Below, one piece after another: positions 8,859 to 16,642 of a stretch of 64,000 nucleotides of DNA (its first letter is position 1; each line of letters begins with the position of its first letter). The stretch is taken from NCBI RefSeq assembly GCF_001279585.1, contig NZ_LGEC01000058.1:124001-188000 (forward strand), in the 5' to 3' direction. A program made the position numbers and the translations under genes. Below the pieces are notes generated by a model. That model worked only from the letters and a program-made list of their open reading frames with translations, was not told the origin of the DNA and ran no database searches. This DNA comes from Nocardiopsis sp. NRRL B-16309 (lineage in GTDB: Bacteria; Actinomycetota; Actinomycetes; Streptosporangiales; Streptosporangiaceae).

Positions 8859-10058
8859 ATGAGGGGCATCCCGCTACGGTGCGCCGTTCTGCTGGCTTCC
8901 GCCGGACTGTTCGGCGCCCTGGCCGGCACACCCGCGGCCACCGCGGACGACTTCTCCCGCGTCGACCGCGATCCCGCCGTCGGCGCGGACCTCGTCCTCG
9001 ACGACGGACGGTCCGCCCCCACCGCGCTGTTCAGCCTGCGCGTGGGCGAGCGCGACTCCGTCCGGGCCTACGCGACGCGCGTGGACGAGGAGGTCCGCCC
9101 GCGCACCGCCTACGTGGAGTCGGACTGGTCGGACCGCGAGGGCTGGGAGCAGGTGCCCGAGGCGACCGACCCGGCCGACCGCGCGAGCTGGATCGTCGCC
9201 CACTCCTACCCCGGCGTGGCGCTGACCTCGCTGGCGCTGGACGCCGACGAGCTGCACGTGGACGAGGCCCAGGCGATCGCCGGCACGCAGGCGGCGCTGT
9301 GGCACGTCCTCGACGGGACCGAACTGGACCGCGACGCCAACGACTCCGCGGTGGTCGCCGTGCACGACCTCCTCGTGCGGGGCAGTGCCCGGGCGGTGGA
9401 CACCGCCGCCGAGCTGTCCCTGGAGGTCGCGCCGACACAGCTGGAGGCGGTCGACCCCGAGGCCCCGCTCGGCCCGCTCACGGTGGGCAGCGCCGGATCG
9501 GGCAGCCTGCGCCTGTCGGTCCACGGTGCTCCCGCGTCGTGGCTGGTGGACGGTGACGGACAACAGGTCTCCCGAGCGGGGGACGGCGACCGGCTCTACC
9601 TCGACGTGGACCCCGCGGTCCGGGCGGGCGTGGCCACCGTGCACGTGCACGGCAGCGACCTGCCGCTGCCCGAGGGCCGGCTGTTCGCCGGCCGGGACGG
9701 CGCCAGCACCCAGCCGCTGGTGACGGCGGAGCCCGGCACCATGAGCAGTTCCGCCACGGCGACGCTGACGTGGCGCGGGAGCACCACCCCCGAGCCCGGG
9801 CCCGGGGCCGACGACGCGGCCGAGAGCGAGGCCCCGGACGTGGAGGAGGAGGCGCCCGCGGCGGAGGCACCCGCTGCCGAGAGCGCCCGGGTGGAGCAGC
9901 CAGAACCGCCGGAGAGCCCGTCCGCGACCGATGACCGAATTGCCGACGACGACCTGGCCATCACGGGGACCTGGTTGTCGGCCCTGTTGGTCATCGCGGG
10001 GGCGCTGGTCGTGTCCGGCCTGCTCATCCTGGTGCTCGGTCGCCGCCGACGCGACTGA
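8859..10058 (+). CDS. TQXA-type surface protein with LAITG anchor; thioester Cys missing
   Basis: 399-aa secreted wall protein. A signal peptide (residues 1-29, ending ATA) is followed by a thioester (TQXA) domain with YPGVALTS and AIAGTQAALWHVLDG, so the Gln is at 144. The partner Cys that should sit in an AYC motif is replaced: SVRAYATRVDE has Ala at 72, and the mature protein has no cysteine at all. A beta-rich domain (about 190-320), an Ala/Glu/Pro spacer, then the sorting signal LAITG, a TM helix and RRRRD follow. LAxTG fits class E sortases. ATG at 8859 has GGGAG upstream. Next to an intact paralogue downstream; most likely a duplicate that lost thioester chemistry. Confidence 0.85.
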   Translation: MRGIPLRCAVLLASAGLFGALAGTPAATADDFSRVDRDPAVGADLVLDDGRSAPTALFSLRVGERDSVRAYATRVDEEVRPRTAYVESDWSDREGWEQVPEATDPADRASWIVAHSYPGVALTSLALDADELHVDEAQAIAGTQAALWHVLDGTELDRDANDSAVVAVHDLLVRGSARAVDTAAELSLEVAPTQLEAVDPEAPLGPLTVGSAGSGSLRLSVHGAPASWLVDGDGQQVSRAGDGDRLYLDVDPAVRAGVATVHVHGSDLPLPEGRLFAGRDGASTQPLVTAEPGTMSSSATATLTWRGSTTPEPGPGADDAAESEAPDVEEEAPAAEAPAAESARVEQPEPPESPSATDDRIADDDLAITGTWLSALLVIAGALVVSGLLILVLGRRRRD

Positions 10059-10174
10059 CGCTGACCCCCTGCCACCTGCGAAGGGACTCGACCGGTTTGC
10101 CGGGCGCGCAATGCGGTCCGGATTCGCCACGATTTATCCATGCCCGTTTCGCATCACATTTTCCGACAACCGGG

Positions 10175-10203
10175 TTGGAAGTGGCCAATGTGGTCGCTAG
10201 TAT
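10175..10203 (+). promoter_or_regulatory. Putative promoter of the second TQXA gene
   Basis: TTGGAA (10175-10180), a 17-base spacer and TAGTAT (10198-10203) form a good vegetative-type promoter. Transcription would start near 10210, leaving a 5' untranslated region of about 240 bases before the TTG start at 10448. Apart from this site I see nothing gene-like in the 389-base gap 10059-10447. Confidence 0.6.
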
Positions 10204-10447
10204 CGGGCGGGCGACCTTCACGACGAGCGCGGTCCGCTCCCGCGTTGGCGAACCACACCGGATGACGTGCCTCCCCCACGGGTGCCTCGCATCGATGTCC
10301 CCCAGGACCCGGTCGTGGTGACCGCCCAAGACGGCCGGATCAGGATTCATGCCGCCGTTCGTGACGGCACCGAGGAAATCCCTGCCGCCCGTTCTACCTG
10401 AACTGGCGTTTTCCACCGGTTACCCCTAGACGACACCGGGACACAAC

Positions 10448-11659
10448 TTGACGAAGATCTCCCTCACCCGTTCCGCCGGGCACGCGGGCCTCGCCGCCGC
10501 CACCGCCGGTCTGCTGGCGTTCGGCCTCGCCGCTCCCGCCTCCGCCGACGCCGCCCACGGCGTGTACACGGGCAACGCCGAGACCGGCGTCTCCGTCCGC
10601 ATGGACGGCGCCACCGTCGGCACCAACCTGTTCAACCTGGAGCTGGAGGACGGCACCGTCCTCACCGCCTACTGCATCGACCTCGAGACCGGTATCCGCA
10701 GCGGCGCCGGGTACGACGAGTCCGCCTGGGAGAACTACCCCGGCCGCGGCGACTTCGCCGAGCCCGCCAAGGTCCACTGGATCCTGCAGAACAGCTACCC
10801 GGAGATCACCGCCGCCGAGCTCGCCGCGGCCGCCGGTGTGGACGACCACCGCTTCGGCGACGATGAGGCCCTGGGCGCCACCCAGGCCGCCATCTGGCAC
10901 TTCAGCAACGGTGCCGAGATGACCGGCAAGGGCGGCAGGGGCGTCAAGGAGGTCTACGAGTACCTCATCGGCGCTGCCGAGGACCTGCCGCAGACCGCGG
11001 AGCCCGACGCCTCGCTGAGCATCACTCCGGAGACCGCCGACGGCGAGCCGGGCGGTACGGTCGGCGAGTTCGAGATCGCCTCCAGCGCCTCCGACATCCC
11101 CGTCACCCTGGGCGAGAACGTCCCGGACGGTGTCGAGCTCGTGGACATCGAGACCGGCGAGCCCGTCTCCACGGTCAACGACGGCGACACCGTCGGCTTC
11201 GACGTGCCGGAGGGCACCGCGGACGGCAGCGCCTCCTTCAGCCTGTCGACCACCGCCACGGTGGAGGTCGGCCGCCTGTTCCTGGGCGACGAGGAGAGCT
11301 CCCCGACCCAGACCCTCATCACCGCGGAGGGCGGCGAGACCGAGGTCTCGGCCTCCGCCACCGCGAACTGGGTGCTCGGCGAGGAGCCGTCGGAGGAGCC
11401 CTCTGAGGAGCCCAGCGAGGAGCCGTCGGAGGAGCCTTCCGAGGAGCCCTCTGAGGAGCCCAGCGAGCAGCCGTCGGAGCAGCCCTCCGAGGAGCCGTCC
11501 GCGCCCGCCGACGACAACAACACGCCCAGCCTGCCGGTGACCGGTGGCGCGCTGGCCGGTCTGGTCGCGGCCGGTGTGGCCGCCCTGGGTGCCGGTGCCG
11601 GTGCGATCTACCTGAGCCGCCGCCGCAAGGCCGCCAACACGTCCGACGTGGAGGGCTAG
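10448..11659 (+). CDS. TQXA thioester-domain surface protein with LPVTG anchor
   Basis: 403-aa cell-wall protein. Signal peptide 1-34 (ASA cleavage), then a TQXA domain with the two thioester residues present: Cys76 in TAYCIDLETG and Gln146 in LGATQAAIWHFS. Such internal Cys-Gln thioesters let Gram-positive surface proteins bind targets covalently. A beta-sandwich domain (about 175-300), ten EEPS/EQPS repeats that act as a wall-spanning stalk, LPVTG, a TM helix and a basic tail follow. I accept the TTG start because the signal peptide begins there; its ribosome site is weak. Paralogue of the gene just upstream, but with LPxTG instead of LAxTG, so possibly handled by a different sortase. Confidence 0.9.
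   Translation: MTKISLTRSAGHAGLAAATAGLLAFGLAAPASADAAHGVYTGNAETGVSVRMDGATVGTNLFNLELEDGTVLTAYCIDLETGIRSGAGYDESAWENYPGRGDFAEPAKVHWILQNSYPEITAAELAAAAGVDDHRFGDDEALGATQAAIWHFSNGAEMTGKGGRGVKEVYEYLIGAAEDLPQTAEPDASLSITPETADGEPGGTVGEFEIASSASDIPVTLGENVPDGVELVDIETGEPVSTVNDGDTVGFDVPEGTADGSASFSLSTTATVEVGRLFLGDEESSPTQTLITAEGGETEVSASATANWVLGEEPSEEPSEEPSEEPSEEPSEEPSEEPSEQPSEQPSEEPSAPADDNNTPSLPVTGGALAGLVAAGVAALGAGAGAIYLSRRRKAANTSDVEG
11381..11500 (+). repeat. Ten 12-bp repeats encoding EEPS/EQPS
   Basis: In-frame tandem array inside the second TQXA gene: seven Glu-Glu-Pro-Ser units, two Glu-Gln-Pro-Ser, one more Glu-Glu-Pro-Ser. Third bases vary (CCG/CCC, TCG/TCC/TCT/AGC), so part of the array is older than a recent slippage event, yet unit number may vary between strains. 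Encodes the acidic, extended wall-spanning region. Confidence 0.95.
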
Positions 11660-11694
11660 TCCCCTTCCGTCCCCGGACCCCCGGTGACGTGTGA

Positions 11695-11735
11695 GGGCCC
11701 GTCCGTGCGAGAGATCGCACGGACGGGCCCTTCGT
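11695..11735 (+). terminator. Strong hairpin terminator after TQXA gene
   Basis: Perfect 16-bp stem (11695-11710 with 11715-11730; GGGCCCGTCCGTGCGA and its complement) capped by a GAGA tetraloop and followed by TTCGTCGTT, 35 bases after the stop codon. Confidence 0.9.
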
Positions 11736-11807
11736 CGTTCCGGGCACGCACCGGCGGGTTCGACCAGGCGGGCGGGGCCCAGGGGTTGGTCCGCCCACGT
11801 GGTCGAG

Positions 11808-11898
11808 GCGGTGACCCGCCCCGGGCGGGTGTTGTCCCAGCAGCCCGCTGTCCCCGCTGGTCACGGCGGCGACCCGCCCCGGGCGGGCGTTTCCCAGC
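11808..11898. repeat. Imperfect direct repeat with palindromic core
   Basis: Two copies (11808-11841 and 11866-11898) share GCGGYGACCCGCC...GGGCGGG followed by GTTNTCCCAG. Each contains the 15-base palindrome CCCGCCC-C-GGGCGGG. They lie 58 bases apart in the 444-base non-coding stretch 11660-12103 between two convergent genes. Could be old duplicated terminator-like elements. Confidence 0.5.
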
Positions 11899-12037
11899 GT
11901 CGCCCGCCCACGCGACCGGGCATGACGCGGCCAGGTGGCCCCGGCGCCCGGGACCACCACCGCGGGCTCGCGGGGCCCGTGGTCGCCCCCGGCCCGCGTG
12001 CCCCGGGTGCACCGGGCGCACCGACCCCGGAAACACG

Positions 12038-12069
12038 CGTGCCCGCCGCGTCGGGACGCGGCGGGCACG
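12038..12069 (-). terminator. gatA terminator
   Basis: Perfect 15-bp stem (12038-12052 with 12055-12069) with only two bases in the centre, 35 bases past the gatA stop on the minus strand, followed by CGTGTTTCC. Confidence 0.85.
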
Positions 12070-12103
12070 GGCGCGAGCGCGGCGGGCGCTCAGCGGGTCG
12101 GGG

Positions 12104-13603
12104 TCAGCCCTGCACGGCGTAGGGGCTGCGCGACAGGAGTGCGCCGTCCCGCTCGCTCAGGGTCCGCTCCACGGCCGCCGCCACCCGGTAGGTGCGGTCG
12201 TCGGCCAGCGGCGGCGCCATGATCTGGAAGCCGACGGGCAGGCCGTCCTCGGGCGCCAGGCCGCACGGGACCGACAGCGACGCGTTCCCGGCCAGGTTGG
12301 ACGGGATCGTGCACAGGTCGGCCAGGTACATGGCCATCGGGTCCTCCGACCGCTCCCCGATCGGGAACGCGGTGGTCGGCGTGGTCGGCGAGACCAGCAC
12401 GTCCACGTTCTCGAACGCGGCGTCGAAGTCGCGCTTGATCAGCGTGCGCACCTGCTGGGCGCTGCCGTAGTAGGCGTCGTAGTAGCCGCTCGACAGGGCG
12501 TAGGTGCCCAGGATGATGCGGCGCTTGACCTCGGCACCGAAGCCCTCGGCCCGGGTCAGCGACATGACCTCCTCGGCGCTGCGCGTGCCGTCGTCGCCCA
12601 CCCGCAGCCCGTACCGCATGGCGTCGAAGCGCGCCAGGTTGGAGGAGCACTCGCTGGGGGCGATGAGGTAGTAGGCCGACAGGGCGGCGTCGAAGCTCGG
12701 GCAGGACAGCTCCACGATCTTGGCGCCCAGGGACTCCAGGAGTTCCAGGGTCTCGTGGAAGCGCTGCCGCACGCCCGGCTGGAAGCCGTCGCTGTCCAGC
12801 TCCTTGACCACGCCGACGCGCAGGCCCTCGACGTCGCCGAGGCGGGCCGCGTCGACGACCGGCGGGACCGGGGCGTCGATGGAGGTGGAGTCGCGGGGGT
12901 CGTGGCCGGAGAAGGCCTCGTGGAGCAGGGCGGCGTCGAGCACGTTGCGCGCGAACGGGCCGGGGGTGTCCAGCGAGGACGCGAACGCGATCACCCCGTA
13001 GCGGGACGAACCGCCGTAGGTGGGCTTGGCACCGACCAGGCCGCACACGGCGGCCGGCTGGCGGATGGACCCGCCGGTGTCGGTCCCGGTGGCCAGCGGC
13101 ACCTCGAAGGCGGCCACGGCGGCGGAGGAGCCGCCGGAGGAGCCACCCGGGATGCGGTCGGTGTCCCACGGGTTGCGGGTGACCTGGTAGGCGGAGTTCT
13201 CCGTGGAGGAGCCCATGGCGAACTCGTCCATGTTGGTCTTGCCCAGGATGACCAGGCCCGCCTCGCGCAGCCGCGCGGTGACGGTGGCGTCGTAGGGCGG
13301 GCGCCAGCCCTCCAGGATCTTCGAGGCCGCGGTCGTGGGCATGTCCGTGGTGCTGAACACGTCCTTGTGGGCGACGGGGACGCCCGCGAGCGGCCCCAGC
13401 TCCTCACCGGCGGCGCGGCGGGCGTCGACGGCGCGGGCCTGGGCCAGCGCGACGTCGCGGTCCACGTGCAGGAAGGCGCCGATCTCGCCGTCCACGGACG
13501 AGACCCGGTCCAGGTAGGCCGTGGTGGCCTCCTCGGAGGAGACCTCGCCCGCGCCGATGGCCGCGCCGAGGTCGGCGGCGGTCAGGCTGATGACGTCGCT
13601 CAT
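12104..13603 (-). CDS. gatA: Asp-tRNA(Asn)/Glu-tRNA(Gln) amidotransferase subunit A
   Basis: 499-aa glutaminase subunit of GatCAB, an amidase-signature enzyme that releases ammonia from glutamine. The Ser-cisSer-Lys triad is visible: Lys in GVPVAHKDVF (near 80), PGGSSGGSSAAVAA, and the nucleophile Ser in TGTDTGGSIRQPA. KPTYGGSSRYG, ASSLDTPGPFARNV and the Y-Y region ALSSGYYDAYY are as expected. ATG at 13603 directly follows the gatC stop with no gap; GAGGAAGAG inside gatC serves as ribosome site. Co-transcribed with gatC. Confidence 0.97.
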   Translation of the reverse strand: MSDVISLTAADLGAAIGAGEVSSEEATTAYLDRVSSVDGEIGAFLHVDRDVALAQARAVDARRAAGEELGPLAGVPVAHKDVFSTTDMPTTAASKILEGWRPPYDATVTARLREAGLVILGKTNMDEFAMGSSTENSAYQVTRNPWDTDRIPGGSSGGSSAAVAAFEVPLATGTDTGGSIRQPAAVCGLVGAKPTYGGSSRYGVIAFASSLDTPGPFARNVLDAALLHEAFSGHDPRDSTSIDAPVPPVVDAARLGDVEGLRVGVVKELDSDGFQPGVRQRFHETLELLESLGAKIVELSCPSFDAALSAYYLIAPSECSSNLARFDAMRYGLRVGDDGTRSAEEVMSLTRAEGFGAEVKRRIILGTYALSSGYYDAYYGSAQQVRTLIKRDFDAAFENVDVLVSPTTPTTAFPIGERSEDPMAMYLADLCTIPSNLAGNASLSVPCGLAPEDGLPVGFQIMAPPLADDRTYRVAAAVERTLSERDGALLSRSPYAVQG

Positions 13604-13903
13604 CTACTCTTCCTCCCCGAGGATCCGCGGAACCCGGAAGCGCTGCTCCTCCACCGCCGGGGCACCGGCCAGGGCCTGCTCCGGGGTGAGGCAGGGCCGG
13701 GCCTCGTCGGGTCGGTAGACGTTGGTCAGCGGCAGGGCGTGCGAGCTCGGCGGGATGTCGCCCTTGGCGACCTCCTGCACCTTGGCCACGGCGGTGAGGA
13801 TGTCACCGAGCTGGGCGGCGAGCGTGTCGAGCTCGCTCTCGTCGAGCGCCAGCCGCGACAACCGGGCGAGGTGTGCGACCTCATCGCGGGTGATGGCGGT
13901 CAT
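13604..13903 (-). CDS. gatC: Asp-tRNA(Asn)/Glu-tRNA(Gln) amidotransferase subunit C
   Basis: 99-aa GatC, the small belt-like subunit that wraps GatA and stabilises GatAB. Sequence MTAITRDEVAHLARLSRLAL, QLGDILTAVAKVQEV, and ...FRVPRILGEEE at the end are typical. The stop TAG touches the gatA ATG. First gene of gatC-gatA. Confidence 0.96.
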   Translation of the reverse strand: MTAITRDEVAHLARLSRLALDESELDTLAAQLGDILTAVAKVQEVAKGDIPPSSHALPLTNVYRPDEARPCLTPEQALAGAPAVEEQRFRVPRILGEEE

Positions 13904-14059
13904 CAGTGGAGAACCGTTTCTTCGACGGACGGGTGTACCGACCCAATCCTATGGCGCCGACACGGTGTCCGGTGCCGGTGCGCGTGCACGGACGCCGACG
14001 CCGAGGCGGTGGCCTGATTCCGTCCGCCTGCCCCGGCGCGGGCGCGGCGGGCTCCCGGT

Positions 14060-16108
14060 TCAGGCGGTGGTGTCGGCGACGGCTCCGCCGTCGTGGGCGG
14101 CGAGCCACTCCTGGACCTCGCCGGACGGCAGCGGGCGGGCGAAGTGGTGGCCCTGGGCGGCGTGGCAGCCGGTCTCGCGGGCGGCCTCGGCCAGCGCCGC
14201 GGTCTGGACCCCCTCCGCGGTGGCGCGCATGCCCAGCGCCCGGACCAGCGTGATGGCGGCGCGGACGACCGTGTGCCCCTGGTCGGAGCCGCCGGTGAGG
14301 TGGGCGGTGAAGGACTCGTGGATCTTGACCTCGTCCAGGGGCAGCCCGGCGAGCTGGGCGAGGGTGAAGTGACCGGTGCCGAAGTCGTCGAGCGCGAGCC
14401 CGACCCCCAGGTCGCGGAGCCGGTGCACGGCCGCGGTGGCCGCGTCGGTGTCGACGATGAGCGCGTGCTCGCCGATCTCCAGGACGAGCTGGGCCGCGGG
14501 CACGTCGTGCTCGCGCAGCGCCGCGGCGACGGTGGCGGGCAGGGCCGGGTCCAGGAGTTCGCGCACGCCGAGGTTCACCGAGACCGGCAGGCGGAAGCCG
14601 TCGGCACGCCACTGGGCGGTGCGGGCCAGGGTGGCGTCCAGGACCTGGCTGGTGAAGGCGCGGGTGAGGTGGGACTCCTCCACGATCGGCATGAAGTCGC
14701 CGGGGGAGAGCAGTCCGCGCGTGGGGTGGCGCCAGCGGGCGAGGGCCTCCAGACCGATGGCGCGGCCGTCGGACAGGCGGACCTTGGGCTGGTAGTACAT
14801 CTCCAGTGCGCCCTCGCTCAGTCCCCGGCGCAGTTCGCTGAACAGGCTGAGGCGGGCGGTGGAGTTGCGGTCCTTGCCGGGGTCGTAGGACTCCACACCC
14901 GTGCGGCCGGCCTTGGCGACGTACATGGCGACGTCCGCGCGCTGCATGAGGGGCTCGAACTCGGTGGCGTCGTCCGGGTAGAGCGCGATCCCGATGCTCG
15001 CCTCCAGGTCGAGGTCCACGCCGTTGAGGCGCACGGGCTCACCGAGGGCGCCGCGCAGCCGGGCGGCGACCTCCGCGGCGGCGTCGGTGTCGCGCACCTG
15101 GGGCAGCAGGACCGCGAACTCGTCGCCGCCGAGCCGGGCCACGAGGTCGCCGGGGCGGACGCTGTGCACGAGCCGCCCGGCCGCGGTCTCCAGGAGGCGG
15201 TCGCCGGTGGCGTGCCCGAGCGTGTCGTTGACCTCCTTGAAGCGGTCGAGGTCGAGCAGGAGCAGGCCGACCCGGCCGCCGCGCTGGCGGGCGTGGGAGA
15301 TCTCCTCCTGGGCGCGCCGCGTCATCAGGGTGCGGTTGGCCAGCCCGGTCAGTTCGTCGTGGTTGGCCTGGTGGTCGCGCCGGACCAGCATCAGGGCGCT
15401 GGCGTGCAGGGCGCTCAGGGGGAAGGCGAACAGCGGCACGTAGAGCACGGAGTAGGTCATGGCCACGACCACGAGCGGGGCGAGGCTGATGAGGACGGCG
15501 TTGATGTGCAGCTGCTGGCCCAGGTCCTTGAACAGGACCTGTTGGAGGGGGACGCGTTCGTGCATGGCGACGGCGCACATCACCAGGATGCGATTGACGA
15601 CGAGGTAGGCGGTGCCCGCGAGCGCGACGACGACCAGCTCGCCGCCGGTCGGGATGGCGTCGACCCGGGCGACGACGGGCTGGAGGAGGCGCAGGACGGC
15701 GTCGGCGACGCCGAGGGAGAGCGTGTACTGCGCGGCGTTGAAGGCGTTGCGGTGGGCCGCGTGTCCGCGGGCGAACCCGGCGACGACGGCGGCCACGGCC
15801 TGCAGGAGGGCGGCCACGGGCAGCCCGTAGTAGATGACGATGGCCAGGGTGAACGGCAGGGAGGTGGGCGACCCCCCGTCCATGGCCTGGCCGCGCACGG
15901 CCACGGGTCTGAGCTCGCCGAGGATGATCATGCAGAGCAGGACCCACACGAGCGGTTCACCGACCAGGCCGTTGATCTGGTCGAGTCCGAGGCCGAGTCC
16001 GGAGATGACGAGCACGCCCGCGCCGGCGACGACGGCGCTCACCATGTACAGCCAGAGCGGCGTGCCGACCCGTGGACCGATGTCCCTGGTGCTGTGGGGA
16101 TCCTTCAT
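14060..16108 (-). CDS. Membrane GGDEF-EAL c-di-GMP turnover protein (RmdB-like)
   Basis: 682 aa. About six to eight N-terminal TM segments (residues 15-235), with no PAS domain, then GGDEF (RLGGDEFAVLLPQ, DGLANRTLMTRR start, DLDRFKEVNDTLGHATGDRLL) and EAL (LEALARWRHPTRGLLSPGDFMPIVEES; DDFGTGHFTLAQLAGLPLDEVKI). Both catalytic signatures are intact. ATG at 16108 has GAGGT upstream. It lies between gatC and ligA, the place I recall for Streptomyces rmdB (SCO5495), a c-di-GMP phosphodiesterase affecting aerial growth; orthology is inferred from position and architecture. Confidence 0.88.
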   Translation of the reverse strand: MKDPHSTRDIGPRVGTPLWLYMVSAVVAGAGVLVISGLGLGLDQINGLVGEPLVWVLLCMIILGELRPVAVRGQAMDGGSPTSLPFTLAIVIYYGLPVAALLQAVAAVVAGFARGHAAHRNAFNAAQYTLSLGVADAVLRLLQPVVARVDAIPTGGELVVVALAGTAYLVVNRILVMCAVAMHERVPLQQVLFKDLGQQLHINAVLISLAPLVVVAMTYSVLYVPLFAFPLSALHASALMLVRRDHQANHDELTGLANRTLMTRRAQEEISHARQRGGRVGLLLLDLDRFKEVNDTLGHATGDRLLETAAGRLVHSVRPGDLVARLGGDEFAVLLPQVRDTDAAAEVAARLRGALGEPVRLNGVDLDLEASIGIALYPDDATEFEPLMQRADVAMYVAKAGRTGVESYDPGKDRNSTARLSLFSELRRGLSEGALEMYYQPKVRLSDGRAIGLEALARWRHPTRGLLSPGDFMPIVEESHLTRAFTSQVLDATLARTAQWRADGFRLPVSVNLGVRELLDPALPATVAAALREHDVPAAQLVLEIGEHALIVDTDAATAAVHRLRDLGVGLALDDFGTGHFTLAQLAGLPLDEVKIHESFTAHLTGGSDQGHTVVRAAITLVRALGMRATAEGVQTAALAEAARETGCHAAQGHHFARPLPSGEVQEWLAAHDGGAVADTTA

Positions 16109-16642
16109 CCGTTGACCTCGTGAGGGGGACGCGGAGCGGGCGGCGCGAGCGCCGCCCGCTCCTGCCGGTTCGGGGTGTCCGTGATCCTGCCACCCCTCAT
16201 GGCCGAATCCGGGTTCGGATGCACTGCATCCCGGGTAACGATGTCCATCTTACGTCGTTTCGTCACCAACTGTCGCTTACCGAGAACTATCAGTTAACCA
16301 AGTCGTGCGCACGTGTGGTGACAAACGAGCCAAAGTCATCCGAAGGCACGAACGAAACCCGTGCCGTTCCGGGAGGAATCGGCATGGACCGCCGCCGTGC
16401 CGAACGAACACCCCGCGCCTCGGGTTCCCGCGTCGGCCCGGACGCGCGGGAACGGCGGGCGCGCGGGGCCACGCGGGCAGGGCGTAGCGGAGGCGGGACA
16501 GCAGCGGGCGGCGGGGCCGTCGCGGCCCCGCCGCCCGGTGGTGGGGCCGGCGGTCGGGAGGAGCGGCGGGCGCGCCGTCGGCGCGTGGTGCCCGCGCCCC
16601 GCCGCGCCCTCCGCCCGCCCAGGCCCTCCGTCCAGCCCCTGC
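16109..16642. other. 534-base intergenic region before the GGDEF-EAL gene
   Basis: No supported gene. Positions 16210-16380 are unusually A+T-rich for this window and probably contain the promoter of the minus-strand GGDEF-EAL gene. A GGGAGGAATCGGCATG (ATG at 16384) looks like a ribosome site plus start, but the frame is Arg/Gly/Pro-rich and runs antisense into ligA. The ligA-proximal 150 bases are G+C-rich hairpins. Confidence 0.5.
16506..16536 (-). terminator. Hairpin downstream of ligA
   Basis: Perfect 14-bp stem (16506-16519 with 16523-16536) and a TCG loop, about 107 bases past the ligA stop. No T run follows, as is common for actinobacterial terminators. Confidence 0.6.

Noticed and set aside
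11761..11920. tRNA or other RNA gene (GGTTCGA word)
   Set aside because: No cloverleaf; only G+C repeats.
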